Source of the DNA: Spirosoma oryzae
Lineage (GTDB): Bacteria; Bacteroidota; Bacteroidia; Cytophagales; Spirosomataceae
DNA length: 64,000 nucleotides
Direction of reading: 5' to 3'
Assembly (NCBI RefSeq): GCF_003002825.1
Contig: NZ_PVTE01000005.1
Coordinates: forward strand, 62,001 to 126,000
In this document: positions 9,416 to 18,376 of the stretch, piece after piece
Numbering within the stretch: the first letter of the stretch is position 1
How the letters are laid out: each line of letters opens with the position of its first letter
Program-made: the position numbers and the translations under genes
The notes under the pieces: generated by a model
Databases searched by the model: none
The model's input: only the letters and a program-made list of their open reading frames with translations
Told to the model about the DNA's origin: nothing

Positions 9416-9586
9416 TCAGAACGAGCCGGCGTATTTCTCGTAGACTTTGGCTTTGTACTGGGCCAGCAGTCGCTTGAACGTATCCAGTTCTGATGCTGAA
9501 TAGTCGGCGGATGAATCGGCTGTTTCCTTGGCCGGCTTGTTGGGCTGATGCGATTGAGGGAGATGGTTATCCTTTACTGGTTTCAT
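9416..9586 (-). CDS. 56-residue charged protein, unknown function
   Basis: A short gene starting at the ATG at 9584-9586 and ending with TGA at 9416-9418. The product begins MKPVKDNHLPQSHQ and ends in an amphipathic Lys/Tyr-rich helix (ELDTFKRLLAQYKAKVYEKY). Third-codon positions are mostly G/C, like real genes here. An exact Bacteroidota -7 box (TATATTTG) lies 27 bases upstream, which supports real transcription. There is no signal peptide or cysteine. The N-terminal half looks disordered. It may be a small DNA- or ribosome-associated protein, but no family is recognised. Confidence 0.6.
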   Translation of the reverse strand: MKPVKDNHLPQSHQPNKPAKETADSSADYSASELDTFKRLLAQYKAKVYEKYAGSF

Positions 9587-9612
9587 GGATGTGGCTGTTA
9601 CGACGTGTTTTA

Positions 9613-9620
9613 CAAATATA
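9613..9620 (-). promoter_or_regulatory. Promoter -7 box of the 56-residue gene
   Basis: TATATTTG on the minus strand matches TAnnTTTG exactly. A TTTG lies upstream, 23 bases away, slightly longer than the usual spacer. The expected transcript start is about 20 bases before the ATG. Confidence 0.6.
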
Positions 9621-9903
9621 CAGTTGACCTATGTCCTCGTTAACAAACGCATGTATACAGTTTGTTTTGTTGTACGAACAGGCCAAAAGCACACACGACC
9701 GACCGATTCGCGCGTAAACGGCACAGTAACAACAACTAAGCAGTACGGCTGTTTTGGCGGATAGCAGCGAAGAATAGGTAGCCGTGAACAAAATGCGATG
9801 CAGCAGTCGTCCCTGACTACGTGGTCGAAGCCAGTACCGGCCCCGGTAACGAAGTTGTGTAGTTACCGATGGTATAGCCCGATGATGCCGGTATGAGATA
9901 CGG
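9621..9903. other. Spacer downstream of the symporter gene
   Basis: About 280 bases between the symporter stop and the promoter of the 56-residue gene. Minus-strand frames crossing it overlap the symporter out of frame and look like shadows. No strong terminator, repeat or RNA gene is seen. Confidence 0.5.
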
Positions 9904-11232
9904 TTACTCTTCGCGGGTGGGCAGGACCGTCTGATTGTCTTCGCGAATATCTTCCAGATCGGGCGTTCGGGAAAAGGCGCGTTCCATCTGCGTTCGGTCG
10001 AGGGCGTTTTCATTGTTCGACAGCCAGATCGTGGCGACACCATTGCCAATAAAATTCGTAATGCTCCGCGCTTCCGACATAAACCGGTCAACACCCAGCA
10101 GCAGCGCCAGTCCTTCGAGCGGAATGGCCTTAACGGCTGTCAACGTACTGGCCAGTACCACAAAGCCGCTACCCGTAACCCCCGCTGCCCCTTTCGACGT
10201 TACCATCAGAATGCCAATGATCGTCAGTGTCTGCGTCAGGTCGAGGTGGACGTTGAACACCTGCGCCAGAAAGATCGTGGCCATCGACAGGTAAATTGTC
10301 GTACCGTCGAGGTTGAACGAGTACCCCGCCGGTACGACCAGTCCCACAACCGATTTGGCACAACCCATCCGCTGTAACTTATCGATCAGAGAAGGCAGGG
10401 CGGCTTCCGACGACGACGTGCCGAGCACGATCAGCAATTCTTCGCGGATGTACCGCAGAAACTGGAGGATATTGACCCGGCACGAGCGCAGAATCAGGCC
10501 CAGTACGCCGAAGATAAAGACGGCCATCGTCGTATAGACCGTCCCCATCAGTTTGGCGAGTGGCAGCAAGGTGCCCAGGCCGTATTTGCCGACCGTGTAA
10601 GCCATGCCGCCCAGTGCTCCGATCGGTGCCAGAATCATGACTTTGTGCAAACCCCAGAAAATGTATTTCGATGCCAGGTTGAACCAGTCGACGATCCGGT
10701 CGCGACCGCTGTAGCGACTCAGTGCAACCCCGGTAAGAATCGCCAGCACGAGTACCTGTAACGTAACATTGTCGAGAAAAAACTGCCACCAGCTGAATTC
10801 CGTCGCGCCTTTGGTGTATTTGGAGATGTCGCCCCCTTTCAGCTGCGCCGTGGCTACACCGTCGCCGGGCCGGATAACGTTGGCTACGATCACGCCGATA
10901 ATCAGCGCTACGGTGGTAACGACTTCAAAGTAAAGCAGTGCCTTGGCCCCCACTTTTCCCACCTTCTTCAAGTCGCCCATGCTGACAATCCCCAGCGTGA
11001 TCGTCAGGAAAATAATTGGGCTGATAAACAGCTTGACCAGGCTGATGAATGTTCCGCTGAGCAGTTCACTGAATGTGGTGCCGATGGAGAGTTCCTGCCC
11101 CATAAAACGCGTTTTGATCGGCGCGTCGAGAACCGGTAGTAGCGCCAGGTCAGGGCGAAAGTGGCCCAGCAGGATACCCAGTGTGATAGCGGTCAGTACC
11201 CAGAAGGTGAGATTGGTGAAGAGCCGTTTCAT
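9904..11232 (-). CDS. Dicarboxylate/amino-acid:cation symporter (DctA/GltP family)
   Basis: Secondary transporter of C4-dicarboxylates or acidic amino acids coupled to protons or sodium. 442 residues, full length for the DAACS family. The serine-rich re-entrant hairpin HP1 is seen as GTSSSEAALPSL and the substrate/cation motif of TM7-HP2 as AGYSFNLDGTTIYLS. The first helix is at residues 9-27. GTSSSEAALP and FNLDGT fit DctA-like dicarboxylate carriers better than glutamate carriers, but the substrate is not certain. Its start codon lies one base beyond the stop of the upstream DUF4468 gene, so the two are an operon, with translational coupling likely. Confidence 0.92.
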   Translation of the reverse strand: MKRLFTNLTFWVLTAITLGILLGHFRPDLALLPVLDAPIKTRFMGQELSIGTTFSELLSGTFISLVKLFISPIIFLTITLGIVSMGDLKKVGKVGAKALLYFEVVTTVALIIGVIVANVIRPGDGVATAQLKGGDISKYTKGATEFSWWQFFLDNVTLQVLVLAILTGVALSRYSGRDRIVDWFNLASKYIFWGLHKVMILAPIGALGGMAYTVGKYGLGTLLPLAKLMGTVYTTMAVFIFGVLGLILRSCRVNILQFLRYIREELLIVLGTSSSEAALPSLIDKLQRMGCAKSVVGLVVPAGYSFNLDGTTIYLSMATIFLAQVFNVHLDLTQTLTIIGILMVTSKGAAGVTGSGFVVLASTLTAVKAIPLEGLALLLGVDRFMSEARSITNFIGNGVATIWLSNNENALDRTQMERAFSRTPDLEDIREDNQTVLPTREE

Positions 11233-11233
11233 G

Positions 11234-11761
11234 CTAGCTGTTCAGGGCGGTTTTCAGGTTGTCGAGTGTAGCGCGGCAGGCGGCTTCGAGCGCCTTGTAC
11301 AGGTCGGCCTGTTCCTTGGCGACAGCTTCGACAACTTCGGGCTTCGCTGCCTGACCACCTGCTTTCTGCATCTCTTCGACCGTTGCACTGGCTGGTTGAA
11401 TAGGCGACAGCAGCCCGTTGTTTTCACCTATCAGATCGGTGATGGTAGCCCGGTAACGCCCCGTCTTGGCTTCGATCAGCATTGTGAACCGGACAAATTG
11501 TTCGCCGATGGGGTACACCCCCCGCACAAACAGAACGCCGTGTTCCTGATCGGGCTGTATTTCCGGTTCGTTCGTCGGTTTAAAATAACGTTCCGCCCAC
11601 GCCTGGCTCTGGGTAAATACCTGTTTGGTCGACCGTGTCTTGTCGGTCAGGCGAACCAGTTCCTGAAATTGAACCTGCCCGTTGGCATCGGTGGGCAGTT
11701 GAACCTGGGCCAGCGCAGGATACGCAGCCATGAGAAGAAAAACGGCAAGAAGACGAAGCAT
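11234..11761 (-). CDS. Secreted DUF4468 domain protein
   Basis: 175 residues with a cleavable signal peptide (LLAVFLLMAAYPALA, cut near Ala18-Gln19). The mature N-terminal part LPTDANGQVQFQELVRLTDKTRSTKQVFTQSQAWAERYF matches the pattern of DUF4468, a TBP-like fold found in exported Bacteroidota proteins. The C-terminal third is helical and Ala-rich. It is the first gene of a two-gene operon with the symporter (one base between stop and start). Function unknown; a periplasmic accessory to the transporter is an inference from coupling only. Confidence 0.8.
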   Translation of the reverse strand: MLRLLAVFLLMAAYPALAQVQLPTDANGQVQFQELVRLTDKTRSTKQVFTQSQAWAERYFKPTNEPEIQPDQEHGVLFVRGVYPIGEQFVRFTMLIEAKTGRYRATITDLIGENNGLLSPIQPASATVEEMQKAGGQAAKPEVVEAVAKEQADLYKALEAACRATLDNLKTALNS

Positions 11762-11865
11762 AACGTCGAATGAAAAACATCAAAAGCTGCGACAATATAG
11801 CCATAGGTAATGAACCTGCGGCATACGGGCTTGGAAAGACGTAAATCAGTCGTGGTAGTCTACTG

Positions 11866-12459
11866 TCAGACAGTCCGCCTGGGGTTCTTGTCGACCAGTT
11901 CGAGCAACTGTTGGTAGACCGGGGCATGATCCAGTACGCTGGTCGTGCACTTGGCCCACAAGTCAACGTCATATTGCCGGAGGTATTCGGCTACGCAGGC
12001 CTGCACGTCAACGTTCTTTCTGAGTAACTGCTCGGCTAACAGCCGGATCGGGCCGGTTTGTTTGTTGAGATAAGGCAGCATGGGCATGAGCTGATACAGA
12101 ACGGCCTGCGGTAGAAAATGACAACCCAGTACGGTATCCTGCCGGTAGGTATGTACGCTGGCGTGTCGGTCGACGGTTTCGGGCAACCAGATTTTCAGGT
12201 GACTGGCCGTTTCGATCAGAATATAGCCCACTTCGAGAAAGCGTTGCTGGGTAAACTCCTGACTTATTTCGACAAGTGCCCACTCGCCGGGATGGAGCCG
12301 CTGCCAAACCGGATCGGGTGGGGGCGTCGGTAAACTCATCGTATGCTGACTGGAGCGACGGGCTTGCTGCCGGCAGGTAACTGAGCAATGGGTAGGGTTT
12401 AAGTCAAAAGAGCGAAATCGTTTCTGGCACTGTGAACACGTATACGTACTGTAAGCCAT
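11866..12459 (-). CDS. Zinc-ribbon protein of unknown function
   Basis: 197 residues. The N-terminus has a short Cys cluster (CSQCQKRF...THCSVTCRQQAR; cysteines near residues 8, 11, 25 and 29) typical of a treble-clef or HNH-like zinc site. A Ser/Pro linker follows, then a region with WQRLHPGEWALVEISQEF and a helical C-terminus. No nuclease His-Asn-His is visible. It is separated by about 100 bases from the DUF4468 gene on the same strand. No family is recognised. Confidence 0.65.
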   Translation of the reverse strand: MAYSTYTCSQCQKRFRSFDLNPTHCSVTCRQQARRSSQHTMSLPTPPPDPVWQRLHPGEWALVEISQEFTQQRFLEVGYILIETASHLKIWLPETVDRHASVHTYRQDTVLGCHFLPQAVLYQLMPMLPYLNKQTGPIRLLAEQLLRKNVDVQACVAEYLRQYDVDLWAKCTTSVLDHAPVYQQLLELVDKNPRRTV

Positions 12460-12721
12460 GGAAAAGTAATAGGGCGAGGAGTAAGTGGGAGGAATGTATA
12501 AATCGGTAACGTCTGCGGAATAAACATACGGGTGCTTGTCTATATATCACCAGAGTATTGGTTATTTTCTCGATTTTTAGCTGAATTGGTTACTAAACGG
12601 GTCGCCTGCTACCCCGATCTACCGGTATACCGTCGGTGCATCTGCAACTCACATTGTCATCTAAAATACGTCGTTCAAATACAAATCTGGTTTTGCTCGT
12701 TTTACGGGTGCGTATACCGCG

Positions 12722-12729
12722 CATCTTTG
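12722..12729 (+). promoter_or_regulatory. Candidate -7 box for the lipoprotein gene
   Basis: CATCTTTG differs from TAnnTTTG at one position and lies 28 bases upstream of the ATG at 12758. The -33 element is unclear. Confidence 0.35.
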
Positions 12730-12757
12730 CGACAACCTAACCGCAATTACTCCATCT

Positions 12758-13276
12758 ATGGCTTCTCCCAAACGTTCGTTTCTTTTCTCCGTTCTGCCCA
12801 GTGCTGTTATACTGGGGCTGCTACTGGTCGTCAGTTGTAAAAACGGCGATCCGACCACCACGACAACCAACAACTCGATTCAGGGTAGCTGGCGAATAAC
12901 GGCGGTCAACATCAGTCCGGCTGTCGTACAAAGCGGTGTTTCCTTTTCAGAAATTACCTCGCCATTGAATTTATTGGAAAACAACTGCATTGGCAGTACC
13001 ACGCTGACGTTCTCAAACGGGACGGTTACCAACAATTCAACGTCTATCTCGGCCTGTACAAATTCCACTAATTCGAAGCAGTTGGTCAATACATTTTTTG
13101 CTTCATCGACGAGTTATACGGAAACCGACAATCAGTTGACGGTTAGAGGCCCTCAGACGATAACAGCTACGAAAACGGTGAATAACGCGACGGCTACGCT
13201 CGTTACGTCCCTGTCTGTTAATCCGCTCAATCAGCCAACGCCGACGTCGTACACGATGGTACTGACGAAACAGTAA
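12758..13276 (+). CDS. Small lipoprotein, lipocalin-like
   Basis: 172 residues. The signal peptide ends in the lipobox LLVVSC at about residue 27. The mature part begins with a Thr/Asn linker, then SIQGSWRITAVNI, the opening strand pattern of lipocalin-like lipoproteins of Bacteroidota (GxWxx). Later strands contain NCIGSTTLTFSNGTVT with two cysteines that could form a disulfide. It is a single gene, with its own terminator at 13309-13343. Ligand and role are unknown. Confidence 0.75.
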   Translation: MASPKRSFLFSVLPSAVILGLLLVVSCKNGDPTTTTTNNSIQGSWRITAVNISPAVVQSGVSFSEITSPLNLLENNCIGSTTLTFSNGTVTNNSTSISACTNSTNSKQLVNTFFASSTSYTETDNQLTVRGPQTITATKTVNNATATLVTSLSVNPLNQPTPTSYTMVLTKQ

Positions 13277-13308
13277 GCAGTCAGTTCCCGGAAACGCTTC
13301 ATGTACAA

Positions 13309-13343
13309 ACAAAAATCACCCGGCTTAGTCGGGTGATTTTTGT
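13309..13343 (+). terminator. Terminator of the lipoprotein gene
   Basis: ACAAAAATCACCCG pairs with CGGGTGATTTTTGT around a short loop, ending in a T-run. It lies 33 bases after the stop codon. Confidence 0.85.
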
Positions 13344-13403
13344 TGAGGGGAAATTGCCAAAACGCTGACAGTACGATAATCGACAGACCCGTAAAACAAG
13401 GAA

Positions 13404-13434
13404 ACCCCACACAGATCGTGCAGGGCTTTTTTTA
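13404..13434. terminator. Terminator near the tRNA gene
   Basis: CCCCACAC and GTGCAGGG form an imperfect stem followed by seven T residues on the plus strand. On the minus strand it lies just past the tRNA 3' end and can stop that transcript too. Confidence 0.6.
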
Positions 13435-13444
13435 TTTACAGTAG

Positions 13445-13519
13445 TGGTGGTCGCGACGGGAATCGAACCCATATCAAACGTTTAGGAAACGTCTATTCTA
13501 TCCGTTGAACTACGCAACC
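13445..13519 (-). tRNA. tRNA-Arg, anticodon CCT
   Basis: 75 bases including an encoded CCA. The acceptor arm GGTTGCG pairs with CGCGACC (one G-T wobble). The anticodon stem GACGT/ACGTT encloses the loop TTCCTAA, giving anticodon CCT, which reads AGG. The T arm contains GGTTCGATTCC and the D arm GTTC...GAAT. On the minus strand upstream, TTG and TACTTAAA with 21 bases between them may be its promoter. Confidence 0.95.
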
Positions 13520-13605
13520 AATTCTTTAAGTACCCTTTACCGACGCCTGACTTCAACCAGATTTCTCGCTTCCTGGCATCTGGCCTAAACTCAGTTGTCA
13601 AGAAC

Positions 13606-13636
13606 AGGCCACCAATAACACCGTCATTGGTGGCCT
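13606..13636 (-). terminator. Terminator downstream of hflX
   Basis: AGGCCACCAAT pairs perfectly with ATTGGTGGCCT around a 9-base loop, 26 bases past the hflX stop. The T-run is weak, so efficiency is uncertain. Confidence 0.6.
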
Positions 13637-13661
13637 ATCAGACAAAAATACCGTAATGCGC

Positions 13662-14945
13662 TTAACCTGCCAAACCGTCGCCAAATTCAGCCGACTCCGA
13701 TAACGGAACGTTCACCCAGTTCGGATAAATGTAGTAGTGTTTCTCCCGAACGATGTCGTAGAGCAGTTCCCGCAGTTCGCTGATGTTTTCCCCGGTCTGC
13801 GCCGAAATAAACACCACATGGTCGGCTTGCTGGGTCAGATACGTCTTGCGCAGAAAGTCGAGCGCCGTTTTCCGCTTCACCGCTGCCGGTATCTCGGCAA
13901 TCTGCATGGGCTGATCCGCGTCGAACTCATCGTCTTCAGCCGGCAGGACGGTTTCCAGCCACTCGGCTTTCGGCTCGAACTGATCCATCTTGTTGAAGAC
14001 CAGAATCGTTGGTTTGTCGGCCGCGCCAATGTCCGCCAACGTCGACTGCACGACGCTGATCTGCTCCTCAAACAGCGGGTGCGACACGTCAACGACGTGC
14101 ACCAGAATATCGGCTTCGCGTACCTCGTCCAGCGTCGACTTAAAGGCCTCGATCAGCGTGGTCGGCAGCTTGCGGATGAAACCGACGGTGTCGGTCAGCA
14201 GAAACGGGATATTGCCCAGCGTAACTTTCCGCACGGTCGAGTCGACGGTGGCAAACAGTTTGTTCTCAGCGAAAACGTCGGTTTTAGCCATTGTGCGCAT
14301 CAGCGTCGACTTACCGACGTTGGTATACCCAACCAGGGCTACCCGCACCAGCCGGTCGCGTTCTTTCCGGCGCGTCTGGCTTTGCTTGTCAATCTTGCTT
14401 AGCTTCTCTTTCAGGAAAGCGATCCGGTCTTTTACAATCCGGCGGTCGGTTTCCAGCTCTTTTTCCCCCGGTCCGCGCATCCCCGTTCCCCCTTTCTGGC
14501 GGCTCAAGTGCGTCCACATCCGGGTCAGGCGTGGGTACAGATACTGGTATTGCGCCAGCTCGACCTGCACACGGGCCTGCGCGGTCTGCGCGCGCATGGA
14601 GAAGATGTTCAGAATCAGCAGGCTGCGGTCGAGCACTTTGATTTCCTTGAACTCCGCTTCGAGGTTACGTACCTGCGCGGGCGTTAGGTCATCGTCAAAG
14701 ATGATCGTGTCGACGGGGTTAGCCAGGATAAACTGCTGAATCTCTTCCAGCTTTCCCTTGCCCACAAACGTGCGGGTGTCGGGGCGGTCGAGTTTCTGGG
14801 TAAACGATTTTTTGGTTTCTACCCCCGATGTTTCGGCCAGAAAAGCCAGTTCATCCAGGTATTCACGCGTCTGTTCGGCGGTCTGCTTTTGCGTAATCAG
14901 CGCGACGAGAACAGCGGTTTCGGGTTGTTTATGTGTTTCGATCAA
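13662..14945 (-). CDS. hflX: GTPase HflX
   Basis: Ribosome-associated GTPase that splits stalled ribosomes, especially under stress. 427 residues. The N-terminal GTP_bdg_N region (KKSFTQKLDRPDTRTFVGKGKLEEI) precedes the helical linker with GPGEKELETDRR. The G domain shows G1 GYTNVGKST, G3 DTVGFIRKLP and G4 NKMD. The gene apparently starts with TTG at 14943-14945: an in-frame TAA lies 15 bases upstream and no earlier ATG exists, while the conserved region begins only about ten residues in. It is flanked downstream by a hairpin terminator. Confidence 0.95.
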   Translation of the reverse strand: MIETHKQPETAVLVALITQKQTAEQTREYLDELAFLAETSGVETKKSFTQKLDRPDTRTFVGKGKLEEIQQFILANPVDTIIFDDDLTPAQVRNLEAEFKEIKVLDRSLLILNIFSMRAQTAQARVQVELAQYQYLYPRLTRMWTHLSRQKGGTGMRGPGEKELETDRRIVKDRIAFLKEKLSKIDKQSQTRRKERDRLVRVALVGYTNVGKSTLMRTMAKTDVFAENKLFATVDSTVRKVTLGNIPFLLTDTVGFIRKLPTTLIEAFKSTLDEVREADILVHVVDVSHPLFEEQISVVQSTLADIGAADKPTILVFNKMDQFEPKAEWLETVLPAEDDEFDADQPMQIAEIPAAVKRKTALDFLRKTYLTQQADHVVFISAQTGENISELRELLYDIVREKHYYIYPNWVNVPLSESAEFGDGLAG

Positions 14946-15149
14946 GGTAGTTCGTGTTTATAGTGTGTCGGTTTTAACAGGGGTGGATTGGACCACCGGG
15001 TGCTATGCACCGGGCGTCAGGAAGCAGGAATGATCGTTCCGGACCCGTTGTGGTTTTTTCTTAAATCATTGGTGTAAACCGGCTAAAAATAACGGCCCCT
15101 CAGGGGTAAAAGTTTCGATACAAACCGACGATGTTCAGGCCCTTCAGTA

Positions 15150-16535
15150 CTATACCTGAACACCTTTCCAGCGCCCCCGCCGGAAGACGAAAACGGCCAG
15201 CACAGCCAGCAGGGTTTCGCTAATCGCAACGGACCAGAACACACCCGTTGGTCCCCAGTTGAACGTATGCGCCAGCGTGTAGGCGAGTGGAATCTCAACC
15301 AGCCAGAAGCTGACGATGTTGATGATTGTCGGGGTTCGGGTGTCGCCCGCGCCGTTCAGTGCCTGACTCAGTACCATGCCGTACGCAAAGAATACATAGC
15401 CTGCGCAGAAGATGTGCAACGCGTCGACGGCAACCGAAACAACAGCCGGATTCGAATTGAACAGCTGGACGATCGTTGTCGCGCCGAGGAAAAACGCGAT
15501 CCCAACCAAGGCCAGAAACACCATGTTGCAGGTGGCCGCACGCCAGGCGGAGGTTTCGGCCCGATCGGCCTGTCCCGCGCCCAGGTTCTGGCCCACCAGC
15601 GTTGCTGCAGCATTCGCCATACCCCACGACGGCAGAATCGTGAAGACGATAATGCGAATGGCAATGGTATACCCGGCTACGACATCGCTGCCGAAGGTCG
15701 ACAGAATCCGCGTCAGGAATACCCAACTGGCCGACGATACCAGAAACTGCCCCGTCCCACCGGCTGCCAGACCCAGCAAACTCCGGATCAGAGCCGGGTT
15801 CGGTGTTACGTCCGCGCGCCGAATCTGGACCGTACTACCCGGCCTGGTCAGCGCGTACAGCTGATACAACACCCCGACCGTTCGACCAATGGTCGTGGCT
15901 ACGGCCGAGCCCATAACGCCTAGCTCGGGAATGGGTCCCCAGCCAAAAATCAGCAGCGGACACAGCACGATATTGACGCCGTTAGCCAGCCAAAGCGACC
16001 GCATGGCGTCGGAAGCACGGCCCGCACCGCGCAGGCAACCGCTCAGCGTGTACAGCAGCATGATGGCGGGTGCGCTGGCAAAGATCATGCGGGTGAAGCC
16101 GGCACCGTTGGCAATCAGGTGCGCGTCGCCCCCCATAAGACTCAGAATCTGCTCGGCGAACAGCACGCCCGTCAGGCTCATCAGCACTGCCAGCGACAGC
16201 GAAATCAGGATGACCTGCCCGACGGCAGCGCTGGCCCCGGCTCGATCGGTTTCACCCACACGCCGGGCCACCAGTGCCGTAGCTGCCGTACTCAGGCCGA
16301 TGGCGACGGAATACACCAATGTCAGTACCGATTCCGTCAGGCCGACGGTGGCAACAGCTTCAGTACCGATCTGCGCGACGAAAAAGATGTCGACGATAGC
16401 AAACAGCGACTCCATGACCATTTCCAGAATCATGGGTACCGACAGAAGAAATAAAGCCCGGTTGATGTTGCCGGACGTAAAATTGGTTTCGGAACCGCGC
16501 AACGCGGCCACGAATAACCGGATGAATCGGGTCAT
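15150..16535 (-). CDS. MATE family efflux transporter
   Basis: Multidrug/toxic compound extrusion antiporter using sodium or proton gradients. From the ATG at 16533-16535 it has 461 residues and twelve predicted helices in two repeats, beginning NRALFLLSVPMILEMVMESLFAIVDIFFV and, in the second half, NPALIRSLLGLAAGGTGQF. The VGLTESV and AATTIGRTVG segments are family-like. An upstream in-frame TTG would add 57 residues without a membrane role and was rejected. The substrate cannot be deduced. Confidence 0.9.
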   Translation of the reverse strand: MTRFIRLFVAALRGSETNFTSGNINRALFLLSVPMILEMVMESLFAIVDIFFVAQIGTEAVATVGLTESVLTLVYSVAIGLSTAATALVARRVGETDRAGASAAVGQVILISLSLAVLMSLTGVLFAEQILSLMGGDAHLIANGAGFTRMIFASAPAIMLLYTLSGCLRGAGRASDAMRSLWLANGVNIVLCPLLIFGWGPIPELGVMGSAVATTIGRTVGVLYQLYALTRPGSTVQIRRADVTPNPALIRSLLGLAAGGTGQFLVSSASWVFLTRILSTFGSDVVAGYTIAIRIIVFTILPSWGMANAAATLVGQNLGAGQADRAETSAWRAATCNMVFLALVGIAFFLGATTIVQLFNSNPAVVSVAVDALHIFCAGYVFFAYGMVLSQALNGAGDTRTPTIINIVSFWLVEIPLAYTLAHTFNWGPTGVFWSVAISETLLAVLAVFVFRRGRWKGVQV

Positions 16536-16868
16536 TTGAACAGACAGATACACTACGGCCGATGGCCACAGCAAGGGTAAACAAACGAATTTGAGGAAAG
16601 ACCACCGGGCAAACCGGAGACGGGCGGGTGGCTTACTGTAAAGGAAAAGACCAGCGGAGGGTCTTACAGAAAGAAAATCATCGGCGTAGGTGGCCTGCCT
16701 GTGCAAGGCGCTAATGCGGTGACAAAGGTAACAAGAATAAAACGGAAAAATCAGATCGTCCTGACAGCCAGCACCTTTTTTGTCGATAGTGCCGGTTTAT
16801 TGGCAAACTCTACCGGTTGATACTAGTTATCTACGAATCACTCTGGCCCGGCCAGTTTCAACAACGCA
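16536..16868. other. Divergent intergenic region with candidate MATE promoter
   Basis: About 330 bases between MATE and the NIF3-like gene. On the minus strand TACCTTTG (16730-16723) is an exact -7 box match, which would give a 5' leader of about 180 bases for MATE. Nothing else convincing is seen. Confidence 0.45.
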
Positions 16869-17615
16869 ATGAATAACATAACGCTGTCGCTTACGGACAT
16901 CAGCGATTTTCTTCGGAACGAACTCGCTGTTGAGCGGTACCCGGCCGATGAGCAGGGGGGAATCTATCGGCCGGGTAACCGACCCATCGCCCGACTGGGA
17001 ATTGCCCTGGAGCCATTTGTGGGCCTGGCCGATTGGGTTGAGCAGGAACAACTCGACGCGCTGTGGCTGCACCGCCCCTGGCATCTACAGGCCGACACGT
17101 TACCACCGGATGTGGGTGTGCTGTATCATCATCTTCCCTTCGATGAGACCCTGACAATCGGCTACTGCGAACCGCTGGCGTCACAACTCGATGCGACGAG
17201 CGATCTCGAACCAATTGGCTACAAACAGGCGGTAACCAAGACCGGTGAACCCTTACCCAAGCGGGCTATCGGTATGCTACTCGACATCAACGGGCAGGAG
17301 TTCGACGAATGTCTCGACCACGTCAAAGACCTACTCGGTAACTACGACCGGGCCGAAGCAGGCCGTCAGCATGACGTCGACCGGATCGCCGTGGTCGGGG
17401 CTATGACGGATGAGCTGGTGCGGGAAGCGGCTGAACGCGGGGCCAACGTTTACCTGACGGGGCAGTACCGCAAACCAGCGCAGGATGCCGTTAACGAAAC
17501 GGGTATGGCCGTAATCGCCGTGGGGCACCGGCGCAGCGAAGAATGGGGCCTTGGGGCGCTGGCCGATCTGTTACGCACCCGCTGGCCCGACCTGACGGTG
17601 CTTGTACACGCGTAG
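16869..17615 (+). CDS. NIF3-like dinuclear metal-binding protein (DUF34)
   Basis: 248 residues, matching the NIF3/YbgI size without the middle insertion domain. Likely metal ligands are in the HRPWHLQ and YHHLPFDE segments of the N-terminal half, and in ITGQ/GH-like elements at the end, here YLTGQYRKPAQ and AVGHRRSEEWGL. The last pair (GH...E) is the usual C-terminal metal signature. Family members bind two metal ions; some are proposed GTP cyclohydrolase-like or metal chaperone proteins, but the biological role remains unsettled. It precedes the DUF305-like gene by 97 bases on the same strand. Confidence 0.8.
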   Translation: MNNITLSLTDISDFLRNELAVERYPADEQGGIYRPGNRPIARLGIALEPFVGLADWVEQEQLDALWLHRPWHLQADTLPPDVGVLYHHLPFDETLTIGYCEPLASQLDATSDLEPIGYKQAVTKTGEPLPKRAIGMLLDINGQEFDECLDHVKDLLGNYDRAEAGRQHDVDRIAVVGAMTDELVREAAERGANVYLTGQYRKPAQDAVNETGMAVIAVGHRRSEEWGLGALADLLRTRWPDLTVLVHA

Positions 17616-17711
17616 AAATAGCCGGCGCGTTAAACCATTTTATTGTTCATTTGTCTTTTAGGCGGACCAACGAAAAAAGGTCGCCAGTTGCATAACCATT
17701 CAACAAAAGCA

Positions 17712-18359
17712 ATGAAAACGAACGTAAATCCACTGATCCTAGGCTTCTTTGTATTGAGTTTATCGGCTAGCTCGCTGGCAGCCTGCGCACAGGCCACAAC
17801 GGGCGTTGCGACGACGAGCAAGCCCGTCACCGACACGAATAAAATTGCCGTGATTACGCCCATGCGGCAGATGATGTCGCGCCTGACCAAACTTGAACCC
17901 ACCGGCGATCCTGATTTTGACTACGCTCTACAGGCGCGCGTGCAGACGCAGGGACAGCTCGATCTGCTGAAGCAGGAAGCACAAAGCGGCAAGGATACCT
18001 CGCTTCGTAAAATGGCGCAGACGATGATCCCTACCGTGCAGGCCGATATCGATATGATCAACAATCTGGCTCGTCAGTTGCGTCCGTCGCGTCCCAATCA
18101 GGCATTCATGCAGGCACAGAATCAGAATATCAAGGCCATGGCGTTGAAGTTTCAGGCGGGCGGTAATACGGAGAACAAACTGACCAGTAATTTCGATGAT
18201 AATTTCGTGACGGTGATGCTCGACCAGCGGCAGGATGCTATCGACCTGGCGAACACCTACCTGAAATACGGCAGCAACGATACACTGAAAAAGTACGCTC
18301 AGGACCTGACGACGAAGGCCCAGCAGCAGATGAACAGCATCAAACAGACGATTAAGTAG
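17712..18359 (+). CDS. DUF305-like lipoprotein, two helical repeats
   Basis: 215 residues from the ATG at 17712. The signal peptide ends in SSLAAC, so it is likely a lipoprotein. Two similar helical units follow: DFDYALQARVQTQGQLDLL...RKMAQTM (about 68-115) and DNFVTVMLDQRQDAIDLANTYL...LKKYAQDL (about 155-205). Both resemble DUF305, a ferritin-like helical domain, but the usual His-His pair is replaced (QTQ and DQR). The metal site may therefore be lost. DUF4142 is an alternative name for such proteins. It directly precedes the rhodopsin gene, with a strong hairpin between them. Confidence 0.65.
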   Translation: MKTNVNPLILGFFVLSLSASSLAACAQATTGVATTSKPVTDTNKIAVITPMRQMMSRLTKLEPTGDPDFDYALQARVQTQGQLDLLKQEAQSGKDTSLRKMAQTMIPTVQADIDMINNLARQLRPSRPNQAFMQAQNQNIKAMALKFQAGGNTENKLTSNFDDNFVTVMLDQRQDAIDLANTYLKYGSNDTLKKYAQDLTTKAQQQMNSIKQTIK

Positions 18360-18376
18360 TCGAACAAATAGCAGTT

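Noticed and set aside
9567-10094. Long minus-strand frame overlapping the symporter
   Set aside because: It is out of frame inside the symporter gene, whose conserved motifs decide the true frame.
16536-16706. 57-residue N-terminal extension of the MATE transporter
   Set aside because: It begins with TTG, adds basic non-membrane sequence, and the ATG at 16535 gives the usual N-terminus.
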